Of a stretch of DNA of 64,000 nt, positions 37,761-47,800 are shown piece by piece. The notes beneath the pieces were generated by a model. It had not been told where the DNA came from, searched no databases, and worked only from the letters and a program-made list of their open reading frames with translations. The DNA is from JALNZU01 sp964463695 (GTDB lineage: Bacteria; Bacteroidota; Bacteroidia; Bacteroidales; F082), in assembly GCA_964463695.1 (NCBI GenBank), contig CAYXCZ010000004.1:62001-126000 (forward strand), in the 5' to 3' direction. The first letter of the stretch is position 1. Each line of letters begins with the position of its first letter. The translations under genes and the position numbers were made by a program.

Positions 37761-39077
37761 GTGCTGATTATCATAATTATCGGCATTTCCATGCTGTTGC
37801 GCCTGGCAACATTTGCAGTGGTAATCAATTATTACAAAGTTTCGCGCCATCGTACTGCCTGGCTGCTTATTGCAGTTGCGATGGTTTTGCTTGCACTTGA
37901 GAGCCTTTTTCAATTGCTTGCCCTCGCCGGAGTATCAACTTTAGCTTCTGATTCATTTATTCCATATGCAGCCGGCTTGGCTGTATCAGTTTTAATGCTC
38001 ACAGGCACAGCACTTATCAGCACAATTCTAAAACGCCTGGCTGCTGCCGAAAAGAAAAAAGAAAACATAGAGCGACGGTTTCAGCTGCTTTTCAACACCA
38101 GCTCTGATCAGGTTTTTGTTCTCACTTTGGAAGGTAAGATAGTAGAAGTAAACCTCTCGGCCTGCGACAGGCTCGAAATGAAACGCGAGGAACTGCTGAA
38201 CCGGTATTTCAAGGAGATAAAAGCTGGCACTGCTGCAGAAGGCGTGATGGATCACATCCATACCATACGCTCTAAAGGAAAATACATTTTTGAGACGGAG
38301 CTGCGCAGTAAATCCGGAAACCGTTTCCCGGTCGAAATCAATTGCCGGTTAGTTGAGATTGACGATCAACCCTACATCACCTGCATTGCCCGGAACATAA
38401 GTGAGCGAAAAGAACTCGATAAAAAAGTACGTATTGCTATCATTGAAACGGAAGAAACTGAACGAAAACGCTTTGCGAAAGAAATACACGATGGTCTCGG
38501 ACCTCTGCTCTCCGCAATAAAATTATATGTGAACGAGCTGGATGCAATGGAAGATGACACCGATGAACGGCAAGAGTTCATCAGTCACATCAATGGTATG
38601 ATCAATGAAGCCGTTGACTCAGCACGTAATATCGCTAATAATATCACACCTAAAACATTGGCTGACTTTGGATTAACCAAAGCTCTTACTACCTTTATTG
38701 AAACCATTAATGCCACGAATCTTCTTAAAATTACTACCCATTTTGATGTCGTTGACCGCAGCCTCGGGCCTACTATGGAGCTGATTTTTTATCGTATTAC
38801 CAACGAACTTATCAACAATACCATCAAGCATGCAAATGCATCAGTGATCGATATTAAGTTAAGGTTCACCGAGCAAAAGCTTCATCTCAATTACCGTGAT
38901 GATGGTATTGGTTTCGATCTGCAGCAGGCTATCGACAAAGGTGATAATCATATGGGCGTAAAAAATATTATCAGTCGTGTGCGCTCCATGAATGGCATCT
39001 TTAACTTCAGAAATACTGCACCAGGTATCGAGATATCGATAACTGTAGATATTCATCCTGATAATCATCAGACATAA
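37761..39077 (+). CDS. Membrane PAS histidine kinase (HisKA_3/NarX-like)
   Basis: 438-aa sensor kinase. Three hydrophobic helices occupy ~1-90, a PAS domain ~105-215 (FNTSSDQVFVLTLEGKIVEVN), the dimerisation/phosphoacceptor segment KRFAKEIHDGLGPLLSAIKL carries His near residue 242, and a HATPase domain lies at ~325-435 (NELINNTIKHA, DDGIGFD, MGVKNIISRV). This H-box class usually partners a NarL/LuxR-type regulator, but none lies beside it, so the partner is probably elsewhere. The frame starts at a GTG (37761) only 6 nt after the protease stop; an in-frame ATG at 37791 is an alternative start. Confidence 0.88.
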   Translation: MLIIIIIGISMLLRLATFAVVINYYKVSRHRTAWLLIAVAMVLLALESLFQLLALAGVSTLASDSFIPYAAGLAVSVLMLTGTALISTILKRLAAAEKKKENIERRFQLLFNTSSDQVFVLTLEGKIVEVNLSACDRLEMKREELLNRYFKEIKAGTAAEGVMDHIHTIRSKGKYIFETELRSKSGNRFPVEINCRLVEIDDQPYITCIARNISERKELDKKVRIAIIETEETERKRFAKEIHDGLGPLLSAIKLYVNELDAMEDDTDERQEFISHINGMINEAVDSARNIANNITPKTLADFGLTKALTTFIETINATNLLKITTHFDVVDRSLGPTMELIFYRITNELINNTIKHANASVIDIKLRFTEQKLHLNYRDDGIGFDLQQAIDKGDNHMGVKNIISRVRSMNGIFNFRNTAPGIEISITVDIHPDNHQT

Positions 39078-39160
39078 TTTGTACCACCCGGCTTTTGTAA
39101 CTACAACTAACGGTAAGAACCCGATAACTTGTTGAAACGAGATGCATGCAATAAAACGAT

Positions 39161-39168
39161 TATTTTTG
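39161..39168 (+). promoter_or_regulatory. -7 box upstream of the RND efflux operon
   Basis: TATTTTTG matches TAnnTTTG, 56 nt before the adaptor gene ATG. A TTG occurs 26 nt upstream, wider than the consensus spacing. Confidence 0.6.
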
Positions 39169-39224
39169 CCCTAATGGAACCGAAATGATATTTCACCTGT
39201 CAAATCAACTGTCAATTCTTAAAC

Positions 39225-40304
39225 ATGAAAAAGCATTTTAAAAGTATAATAGGCGGCTTGCTGGCATTGGGATTGCTGGCATTAATCCTGTTCAACAAAA
39301 CTGGTTTATTGAGCAAACAAAACGATCGTTCGGGTTTTGTTTCGGGGAAACAATCCGTTATCTTACCCGTTCATGCCATGGTGATGCGCGAAGCACCGCT
39401 TAACGATGTGCTCGTTGCTGCCGGATCGGTCATGGCCGACGAACAAGTAGAGATCGCAGCTGAGGCATCAGGGCGAATAACAAAAATACATTTCACCGAA
39501 GGCAGCAGTGTAAAAGCCGGCGACCTGCTCATCACAATCAACAATGCTGATTTGCTCGCTCAAGCCGATAGGAATAATTTTCAGCTTAAGCTGGCAGAAT
39601 CACGCGAAGAAAGGCAAAAGCAGTTACTTGAAAAACAAGGTATCAGTCAGCAGACCTATGATCAGGTACTTACCGAACTGAATGCCCTAAGGGCTGAGGC
39701 TGCCCTTTTGGTGGCTCAGCTCGACAAAACCCGCATCAAAGCCCCTTTTGCCGGATTGGTTGGCTTAAGGTACTTAAGCGAAGGGAGTTTTGTAAGTCCG
39801 GGAACAAAAATTGTCAGGCTGGCACGTGTTCAGCCTGTTAAAATAGAATTTAGTGTACCTGAACGCTATGTTCAGTATGTTCACAATGGGGTGAGTATCA
39901 ATTTTAAAGTTGATAATAGTGCTGAAACCTATGCCGCAAAAATCTATGCTATTGAACCAGTTATAGATATGCAATCACGCAGTATTACAGGAAGAGCATT
40001 GTATGAAAATAAAACTGGAGAAGTAATTCCAGGATCGTTCGCACGTGTTGAACTGCCTCTGATGAACCTCTCAGAAGTGCTTCAGGTGAAAGCTGAAGCA
40101 TTGATTCCTGAAATGGGTAAAAATAAAGTTTTTGTATATCGTAACGGAAAAGCACAGCCTCAAAATGTAACCATTGGAATACGAACTGAACGTATGGTTC
40201 AGATCACTGAAGGTTTACAACAAGGCGATACCGTTATCACCACCGGATTACTTCAGCTTCGTCCGGGAATGGCTGTTGAACTTCGTCAATTGGATAAGCC
40301 ATGA
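39225..40304 (+). CDS. RND efflux periplasmic adaptor (membrane fusion protein)
   Basis: 359-aa HlyD/MexA-like adaptor that bridges the inner-membrane pump and outer-membrane channel. It has an N-terminal signal/anchor helix (~8-26), a lipoyl half-motif around residues 75-105 (ASGRITKIHFTEGSSVKAGD), a short alpha-hairpin, a second lipoyl half (TRIKAPFAGLVGLRYLSEG, ~165-185), a beta-barrel domain and a membrane-proximal domain (VTIGIRTERMVQITEGLQQG). The stop overlaps the pump gene start (ATGA), which shows translational coupling. No lipobox is evident. Confidence 0.93.
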   Translation: MKKHFKSIIGGLLALGLLALILFNKTGLLSKQNDRSGFVSGKQSVILPVHAMVMREAPLNDVLVAAGSVMADEQVEIAAEASGRITKIHFTEGSSVKAGDLLITINNADLLAQADRNNFQLKLAESREERQKQLLEKQGISQQTYDQVLTELNALRAEAALLVAQLDKTRIKAPFAGLVGLRYLSEGSFVSPGTKIVRLARVQPVKIEFSVPERYVQYVHNGVSINFKVDNSAETYAAKIYAIEPVIDMQSRSITGRALYENKTGEVIPGSFARVELPLMNLSEVLQVKAEALIPEMGKNKVFVYRNGKAQPQNVTIGIRTERMVQITEGLQQGDTVITTGLLQLRPGMAVELRQLDKP

Positions 40305-43300
40305 GTTTATCATCAACAAGTATTCAACGGCCTGTATTGGCTACAGTTATGTCTATTCTGATCCTGCTTTTTGGCGTGATCGGGTTGATGACTCTCGGTG
40401 TTAGGGAATACCCTAATGTCGATAGTCCTATTGTGACAGTTTCGACAAGTTATGTTGGGGCCAATGCCGATGTTATCGAGTCGCAGATTACTGAGCCACT
40501 CGAGGAGTCGATCAATGGTATTGCCGGCATCCGCACCCTTACCTCGGTCAGCCGCGATGGCAGAAGCACCATCACCGTTGAGTTCGATCTTTCGATTGAT
40601 CTCGAAACGGCTGCCAACGATGTTCGCGACAGGGTTTCCCGTTCGCTTTCATTATTGCCCAATGATGCAGACCCTCCTATTGTAGCTAAAGAAGATGCTA
40701 ATGCCAACCCCATACTTTTTCTAAACATTCGTAGCGAGCAACGCACCCTCCTCGAACTGACAGAGATAGCACAACGGACATTTAAAGAAAGTTTACAAAC
40801 TATTCCTGGCGTTAGTTCTATCGCAATCTGGGGAGCAAAGGAGTATTCAATGCGACTATGGATCGACCCATCGCGCCTATCCGCCTTTAATATCAGTCCG
40901 TTGGATGTACGTAATGCTCTTTTGCGTGAGAACCTCGAATTGCCTTCGGGGCGTATCGAAGGCAACACAGTTGAGCTTACTGTTCGAACCCTCAGCCGGC
41001 TTGAGACACCTCAGGATTTTAACAACCTGATCATTAAAGAAACTGACGCAGGCATCATTCGCCTTAGTGATGTTGGTTACGCCGAACTTGCCCCTCTCAA
41101 CGAACGAACCATCCTTCGCCGCGATGGCATCCCAATGGTAGGTAACGCCATCATTCCACAGCCGGGATCAAACCATGTGGAGATTGCTGACGAGTTTTAC
41201 CGGCGTATTGAAAAAATAAAAAAAGACCTTCCTGAAGATATCGAGCTCGGGATTGGTTTCGACAATACCGATTATATTCGTCATGCAATAACCGAGGTAG
41301 AACAAACCATTTATCTGGCATTTTTACTCGTAGTGCTTGTTATCTTTTTTTTCCTGCGCGACTGGCGAACATCCCTCATTCCCGTTGTTGTTATTCCAAT
41401 CTCATTGATAGGTTCCTTTTTCATCATGTATATTGCAGGTTTCTCCATCAATGTACTTACATTGCTTGGCTTGGTACTCGCAATCGGCCTTGTGGTGGAT
41501 GATGCCATTGTTGTAATTGAAAATATTTACACTAAGATAGAGAAAGGAATGCCTCCCATGCAGGCAGGCCTCGAAGGCTCAGCGGAGATATTCTTTGCTG
41601 TCATAGCAACCACGGTAGCTCTTGCAACAGTTTTTCTCCCGGTCATTTTCCTCGAAGGACTCACAGGCAGACTTTTCAGGGAGTTTGGCATCGTGCTTTC
41701 GGGATCTGTTATTATTTCATCCTTTGTGGCACTTACCTTAACACCGATGCTCTCAACAAGGATGTTGAAACGAAGAGAAAAACACAACGCATTTTACGAA
41801 TGGACCGAACCCTTTTTTACCTGGCTTACCGACCTTTACTCGAATAGTCTCGCAACTTTCCTGAAACGAAAATGGTGGTCGGTTGTCATTATTCTTGTTT
41901 CAGTTTTGGTTATTTTTGGTCTTGGCCGTCTGCTTCCTTCTGAACTTGCTCCTATGGAAGACCGCTCAGGGATGATGGCTTTTTCTACTGCTCCCGAAGG
42001 CAACACCTTTGAATACATGGAGTTGTATGTGCAGGAACTCATCGATCTGGTTCAGCGCGAAGTCCCTGAAACCTATTCACTCATAACAATCACTTCTCCT
42101 GGTTTTGGTGCTGCCAGCAGTGTAAATTCAGCTTTTGCACGTATCCGGCTTGTTGAACCTGACAAACGCGATCGATCACAGCAAGAAGTGGCTGATATGC
42201 TTACGAAGGAACTTGCAAAACTTACTCAGGTAAGAAGTTTTATAACACAGGAACAATCGATTGGCACACAGCGTGGTGGTCTTCCTGTTCAGTATGTGAT
42301 CCAGGCACGTAATCTTACAAAACTCAAAGAGGTCCTTCCAAAATTCATGGAGGAAGTTGGAAAAAGTCCCGTTTTTCAGTTTGCTGATTTGAACCTCAAG
42401 TTTAATAAACCTGAACTTCAAATTACCATCAACCGCGAAAAGGCCCGTTCGATGGGCGTTTCGGCTCAGGATATTGCACAGACACTGCAACTATCGCTTA
42501 GTGGGCAACGTTTTGGTTATTTCATCATGAATGGAAAACAATATCAGGTTATAGGTCAGCTCGAACGTGCGTATCGGTCAGCACCGCTTGATTTGTCAAC
42601 ACTATTCGTGAAAAACAACCTCGGGCAAATGATTCAGCTGTCGAATCTGGTTGAAGTGAAAGAACAAACCAATCCCCCTGCCCTTTACCGCTACAACCGT
42701 TACGTGTCAGCAACAGTTTCGGCCAACCCGGTCACCGGTAAAACCATCGGCGATGGTATCATTGAGATGGATCGTATTGCTGGGCTGGTTCTCGACGACA
42801 CCTTCAGCACCTCACTTGCCGGAACTTCCAAAGATTTTGAAGAGAGCTCCTCAAGTCTTGTCTTTGCGTTTGTTTTGGCTCTTATTCTCATTTACCTGGT
42901 CTTAGCAGCTCAGTTTGAGAGCTTCCGCGATCCGCTGATTATCATGTTTACAGTTCCGCTTGCCCTGGCAGGTGCGGTGTTGACATTATGGTATTTCGAT
43001 AAGACCCTTAATATTTTCAGCCAGATTGGCATCATCATGCTCATTGGTCTGGTTTCGAAAAATGGAATCCTGATCGTTGAATTTGCCAATCAACGAAAAG
43101 CTGCAGGATTAACTAAAGCTGCCGCTATTCTCGATGCTTCAGTATCACGTTTCAGGCCCATTCTTATGACCAGCCTTTCAACAATCTTAGGAGCAGTGCC
43201 CATTGCGCTTGCTTTAGGTGCCGGTTCGGAAAGTCGTGTGTCAATGGGAACAGCTATCATTGGAGGTTTAACCTTTGCTACTCTGCTCACGCTTTATGTT

Positions 43301-43414
43301 ATCCCGGGCATCTACAGCTATATTTCCGAAAAAGAGAAATCCGTATCCAATGTCAGTGCCGTATCTGATCAGACTGATTTACAAGTTGAAAACAAGAAAG
43401 AGGAAACACTATGA
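40301..43414 (+). CDS. RND efflux pump permease (AcrB/MexB-like, HAE1 type)
   Basis: 1037-aa inner-membrane proton-driven exporter. Twelve transmembrane helices are expected in the usual 1+5 / 1+5 arrangement with two large periplasmic loops. Visible landmarks: N-terminal SIQRPVLATVMSILILLFG; the TM4 motif LVLAIGLVVDDAIVVIEN (about residues 390-408) with the paired Asp residues of proton relay; ATVFLPVIFLEGLTGRLFRE; and the C-terminal half with IGLVSKNGILIVEFANQ near 912. It overlaps both neighbours by 4 nt, forming an adaptor-pump-channel operon. The substrate cannot be told from sequence. Confidence 0.95.
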   Translation: MSLSSTSIQRPVLATVMSILILLFGVIGLMTLGVREYPNVDSPIVTVSTSYVGANADVIESQITEPLEESINGIAGIRTLTSVSRDGRSTITVEFDLSIDLETAANDVRDRVSRSLSLLPNDADPPIVAKEDANANPILFLNIRSEQRTLLELTEIAQRTFKESLQTIPGVSSIAIWGAKEYSMRLWIDPSRLSAFNISPLDVRNALLRENLELPSGRIEGNTVELTVRTLSRLETPQDFNNLIIKETDAGIIRLSDVGYAELAPLNERTILRRDGIPMVGNAIIPQPGSNHVEIADEFYRRIEKIKKDLPEDIELGIGFDNTDYIRHAITEVEQTIYLAFLLVVLVIFFFLRDWRTSLIPVVVIPISLIGSFFIMYIAGFSINVLTLLGLVLAIGLVVDDAIVVIENIYTKIEKGMPPMQAGLEGSAEIFFAVIATTVALATVFLPVIFLEGLTGRLFREFGIVLSGSVIISSFVALTLTPMLSTRMLKRREKHNAFYEWTEPFFTWLTDLYSNSLATFLKRKWWSVVIILVSVLVIFGLGRLLPSELAPMEDRSGMMAFSTAPEGNTFEYMELYVQELIDLVQREVPETYSLITITSPGFGAASSVNSAFARIRLVEPDKRDRSQQEVADMLTKELAKLTQVRSFITQEQSIGTQRGGLPVQYVIQARNLTKLKEVLPKFMEEVGKSPVFQFADLNLKFNKPELQITINREKARSMGVSAQDIAQTLQLSLSGQRFGYFIMNGKQYQVIGQLERAYRSAPLDLSTLFVKNNLGQMIQLSNLVEVKEQTNPPALYRYNRYVSATVSANPVTGKTIGDGIIEMDRIAGLVLDDTFSTSLAGTSKDFEESSSSLVFAFVLALILIYLVLAAQFESFRDPLIIMFTVPLALAGAVLTLWYFDKTLNIFSQIGIIMLIGLVSKNGILIVEFANQRKAAGLTKAAAILDASVSRFRPILMTSLSTILGAVPIALALGAGSESRVSMGTAIIGGLTFATLLTLYVIPGIYSYISEKEKSVSNVSAVSDQTDLQVENKKEETL

Positions 43415-44718
43415 AGAAACACCTCATTTTCATCCTGATACTACTTTTGATTGTTGAAACAGCAATCACACAGGACTTCCTTACCATAAAGCAAGCCATC
43501 GATATCGGTCTCGAAAACAATTATGGTATTCGCCTTGGGAAGCAAGACCTGAATATTGCAGAAAATAACAACACATATGGCAACGCGGGTTTTTTACCTA
43601 AGTTGAATGTCAATGCAGCCCAGACAAACAGCGTCACTAATTCTCATCAGGCATTTCTGACAGGGCAAGTGAACGACCGCAGCGGAGCTAAATCGGATGC
43701 TTTTAATGCCGGGTTACAACTCAACTGGACGATTTTCGACGGGTTGAAAATGTTTGCAAGGCGTGACCAGCTTCAACAACTGGAAGAGATGGGTGAAATG
43801 CAACTTTTGCTTACAGTCGAAAACACGATAACAAACATTCATGTCAATTATTTCACGCTCGTGCAGCTCATGAAGCAAAAAAAAGTGCTGGAAAAAACCA
43901 TCACTATTGGAAATGAGCGTTTAGCTCTGGCTGATGATAAACTTGCTTTTGGCTCAGGGTCTAAATTGGAAGTGTTACAGGCACTTGTTGACCTTCACAG
44001 CGATAGTGCGGCATATATGAATTTGTTAGATCAGATCAGCCGTAACACCATAACCATCAACACCTTACTTGGTAGATCGCCTGAAATTATGTTTGCAGTG
44101 GATGACCAGATTGAGCTCCATTCAGGGCTTGTTTATGATAGTCTCGAGAAACAATTACTCCATCGCAACACAAGTCTTCTGCTCAGTAAAAAAGATGAAC
44201 AGCTCGCTCAACTCGCCTTAAAAGAGATAAAAGCAAGGCAATACCCTGAAATAGGTTTGAACGTCGGTTACAACTTTCTTAATCAAAAGAGTGAGTCAGG
44301 TTTTCTGGCTGAGAATCGCTCGTTAGGTCTCACTTATGGCCTGACAGCCAGCATGAATCTGTTCAATGGGTTGAATACCCAACGCGAACAAAAAAACCTG
44401 CGGGTTCAGATTGAAAGTAATCGCCTTCAGGTTGAATCACTCCAAAACGAACTCATAGCCGAACTGAAATCATCTTTCAGCAGCTATTCCAATAAACTGA
44501 AATTGAGAGTTATGGAGGCGCATAATTTGACCTCAGCACAGGAGAATTTGAATATTGCAGGAGAGCGTTTTGAGCTGGGCGACCTTTCAGGTATCGAATT
44601 CAGGGAGGCTCAACGTAATTATCTGGAGGCCGAAACCAGACTATTATTAGTAATTCTGGAAATAAAAATACTTGAAACACACTTGTTGCAACTTGCTGGA
44701 ATGTTAACTGCTGCTTAG
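43411..44718 (+). CDS. TolC-family outer membrane efflux channel
   Basis: 435-aa protein with a signal peptide (~1-20, ending AITQ) and two repeated OEP-type coiled-coil/beta halves (TIKQAIDIGLENNYGIRL at the start; LFNGLNTQREQKNLRVQIES near 320). It is the third gene of the RND operon (4-nt ATGA overlap with the pump gene) and provides the outer-membrane exit duct. The length is typical of Bacteroidota TolC homologues. Confidence 0.93.
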   Translation: MKKHLIFILILLLIVETAITQDFLTIKQAIDIGLENNYGIRLGKQDLNIAENNNTYGNAGFLPKLNVNAAQTNSVTNSHQAFLTGQVNDRSGAKSDAFNAGLQLNWTIFDGLKMFARRDQLQQLEEMGEMQLLLTVENTITNIHVNYFTLVQLMKQKKVLEKTITIGNERLALADDKLAFGSGSKLEVLQALVDLHSDSAAYMNLLDQISRNTITINTLLGRSPEIMFAVDDQIELHSGLVYDSLEKQLLHRNTSLLLSKKDEQLAQLALKEIKARQYPEIGLNVGYNFLNQKSESGFLAENRSLGLTYGLTASMNLFNGLNTQREQKNLRVQIESNRLQVESLQNELIAELKSSFSSYSNKLKLRVMEAHNLTSAQENLNIAGERFELGDLSGIEFREAQRNYLEAETRLLLVILEIKILETHLLQLAGMLTAA

Positions 44719-44891
44719 TGCCTCCTACACGGAAAACGGTTTCTTTTATAGCTTTATTCCACTTTCAGGAACAAATCATTGCATAAATTTTGATGAGGCA
44801 ATTGTTTTTATTATTTTTACCCACCAATTGAAATCGAATAGCATTTCAATCAGTCCTTCAGCTAGTCCGGTAAAGAATAATATCCAAAGGT

Positions 44892-47800
44892 ATGAACACA
44901 GCCAACAGCACTGATCATCAAAAAAACAGTTTTAAGTTGATACTTGATGCCATCACAAGCAATGTGTTTGTATTGGATCACGCGGACTGTTTTACCTATG
45001 TCAATCCTGCGTTTGCGCAGGCCTTGCAGCAACCATCAGAGCAACTTATTGGAAAATATCTGGCTGAATATCTGCTTTCAGGTAGCAGCCGCAATCTGTT
45101 CAGCAAGGGTGATTCTATTCAGGCTTTTGATACTTTACTCTTAAAAAAGGCTGATGAAAGTCCGCTTACATTGCATATGAGTATGACACGCCTGGAACAG
45201 GATGGTCAGCAGCACTGGTTATATCAGGAAACAACAAGTCAGGATACTAAAAACCTGCTAAAAAATGCCTATCATGAAGAAGTGCTCGATGCAATACCCG
45301 ACCTTCTTTTTGTGCTCGACCACGACAGGCAAATTGTAGGCTACCACGCGCCTTCAGATCAGATGTTGGCAACACCGCCTTCGGTTTTTTTAGGGAAAAA
45401 ATGTGGCGATTTTTTACCTGACGATGTAACACAAATAATCAATCAAGCACTTGACGAGGCCGACAGCAAAGGTTCTTCCATCGGAAAAACATACCGTCTC
45501 GACAAAGACGGTACCCCTGCCTGGTTCGAACTTTCAATAAAACGTAACGATGAGGCAGGTCAGTTCAAATACATTGCCCTGTCACGTGATATTTGCTCTT
45601 CAAAACTAAATGAAATAGCTCTGGCACAAAGCGAAGCACGCTTCCGTAGCGTCATCGAGCAAAGTGATGAAGGCATCGTTCTCATCAATACAGAAGGCCG
45701 AGTCATTCTCTGGAACAGAAGTCAAAGCAAAATTACTGGTTACACTTATGATGAAGTAGAAGATAGGTTTATCTGGGATGTGATGTTTGAAATGGGAACA
45801 CCTTTTCAGAAATCGGTACCAGGAGGACTTGAGCAGGTAAAAAACCGTATTAACTCTATCCTTCAAAAACAAGATAACCAGTATATCGGGCAGCCAATGG
45901 AGTCGGAAATTGTCAAAAAAGACGGTACACGCCGATTGATATCCACCACCTTATTTCCGGTTGAATACAGCGATCAATACCTTCTTGGAGCGATACACCA
46001 TGATATTACCGATATTAAAAAAGCAGAACTTACCTTACTCGAAAACGAGGCTTATATCCGAACTCTTTATTACGACTCCCCTGTCCCGGTTCTTGTTATC
46101 GAAGAAAGCAATCAAAATGTATTTGATTTAAATAATGCTGCTCTTGCAGCTTTTGGCTGCACAAACAGGAACGACCTGGTTGGTAAAAATGTAGGCGAGC
46201 TTCTGCCCCCTGAAAATGAAGATGATCTGTATTTTAACCGGCAACAGATTGCAGAAAAGCTCGAATTGATTTCCAAAGCCAACGATAAAACCTTTGACTG
46301 TCATTTCCGTTCATATACGGGACAGATTTGGGACGCGCGAGTGCACACATTCCGCTTGTCGATTTATGAAAAAGATCTGGTTCAGCTCACACTGATTGAT
46401 ACTACTGCGCATAACAAAGCAATGAGTGCGCTCTTTGAAAGTGAATCTCGCTACAGAGCGGTAGCCGAAAATGCTAACGCCGGCATTGCAATTGTTGACT
46501 TGGAAGAACGTATCGTTTTCTCCAACGAAACCATGGCAAAATTGTTAGGCTATACTAAAGAAGAAATTCTTGGAAAGCCTTTCAGCAACTATGTTCCCGA
46601 AGCCACCTACAACCTGATGACAGAGAAAACGTTCCAGCGTTTCAATGGCATTATCGATCAGTATGAAGCCGACTTTTACCACAGCGATGGCAGCCTGAAT
46701 ACCTTCTCTGTTTCAGCATCGCCATTGTTCTCCTCATCCATGGAAATGATTGGAACCGTGGGAGTTATGATCGATATTACGCAGCAGAAAAAAGCCGCTC
46801 AAAAACTTGTCGAGACAAGCGAACAATTACAAGCCATATTGGCTTCGATGCCAGATATGATTTTTATACTTGACAAAAACGGAAGGTATATTGATTTCTA
46901 TATCAACCAAAACTTATTCCCTCATCAGGCTTATCAACCCAAAAAAGGTCAGCATGTACGCGAAATATTTGGCATTGAACAGGCTCAGCGTATTGAAGAC
47001 GCTATACAGCTAAGTTTGAGTGCTCGCGAAACTGTTGTTGTTTCATTTGACTTTTTTGTTGATGATCATATCAGTCATTTTGAAGCACGTCTCAGCCCAA
47101 TGAGTAATGATAAGGTTGTTTCGGTAGTGCGTGACACTACTGCCCTTGTAACGCTTGAATCCGAATTGGTTTTCAATAATGAGCTTATGCGGATGTTAAC
47201 CATGCTCGCCACACGTTTTATCAATCTGCCTGTAAATCAAATTGAGGTAGAAATAAATAATGCACTTGGTGAAATAGGCTCTTTTGCGGGGGTTGATCGG
47301 GTGTATATTTTTGATTATGACTGGGATAGCGACTCCATGTCGAATACCTTTGAATGGTGTTCCGAGGACACACTTCCGGCTATTGCTGAGCTACAACGAA
47401 TTCCTAACAGCGTTCTCCCCGAATGGGTTAGTGCCCACCGAAAAGGCCGTATGACCCATATACCCGTTGTTGCAGATCTGAACCCCGATGAAAACCTCAG
47501 GCAAATTCTCGAACCTCAGGGAATACAATCACTTATCACTATTCCGCTCATGGAGGGCAAAAACTGTCTTGGATATGTGGGTTTTGATGCTGTTAAATCC
47601 GAACGTTCGTTTACCGATTCTGAACTCTCTCTGCTTCGCATTTTCTCAGAACTACTTACAAATTTAAAAATCCGGCAACGAACCGATAGCCTGCTTATTC
47701 AGAACAAAGAAATCCTGCAAAAACAAAACGAGCAACTCCTTACTCTCAACAACTTACTTCGTCAGCAAAACGAAGAAATCATTGCCAAAAACACTGAACT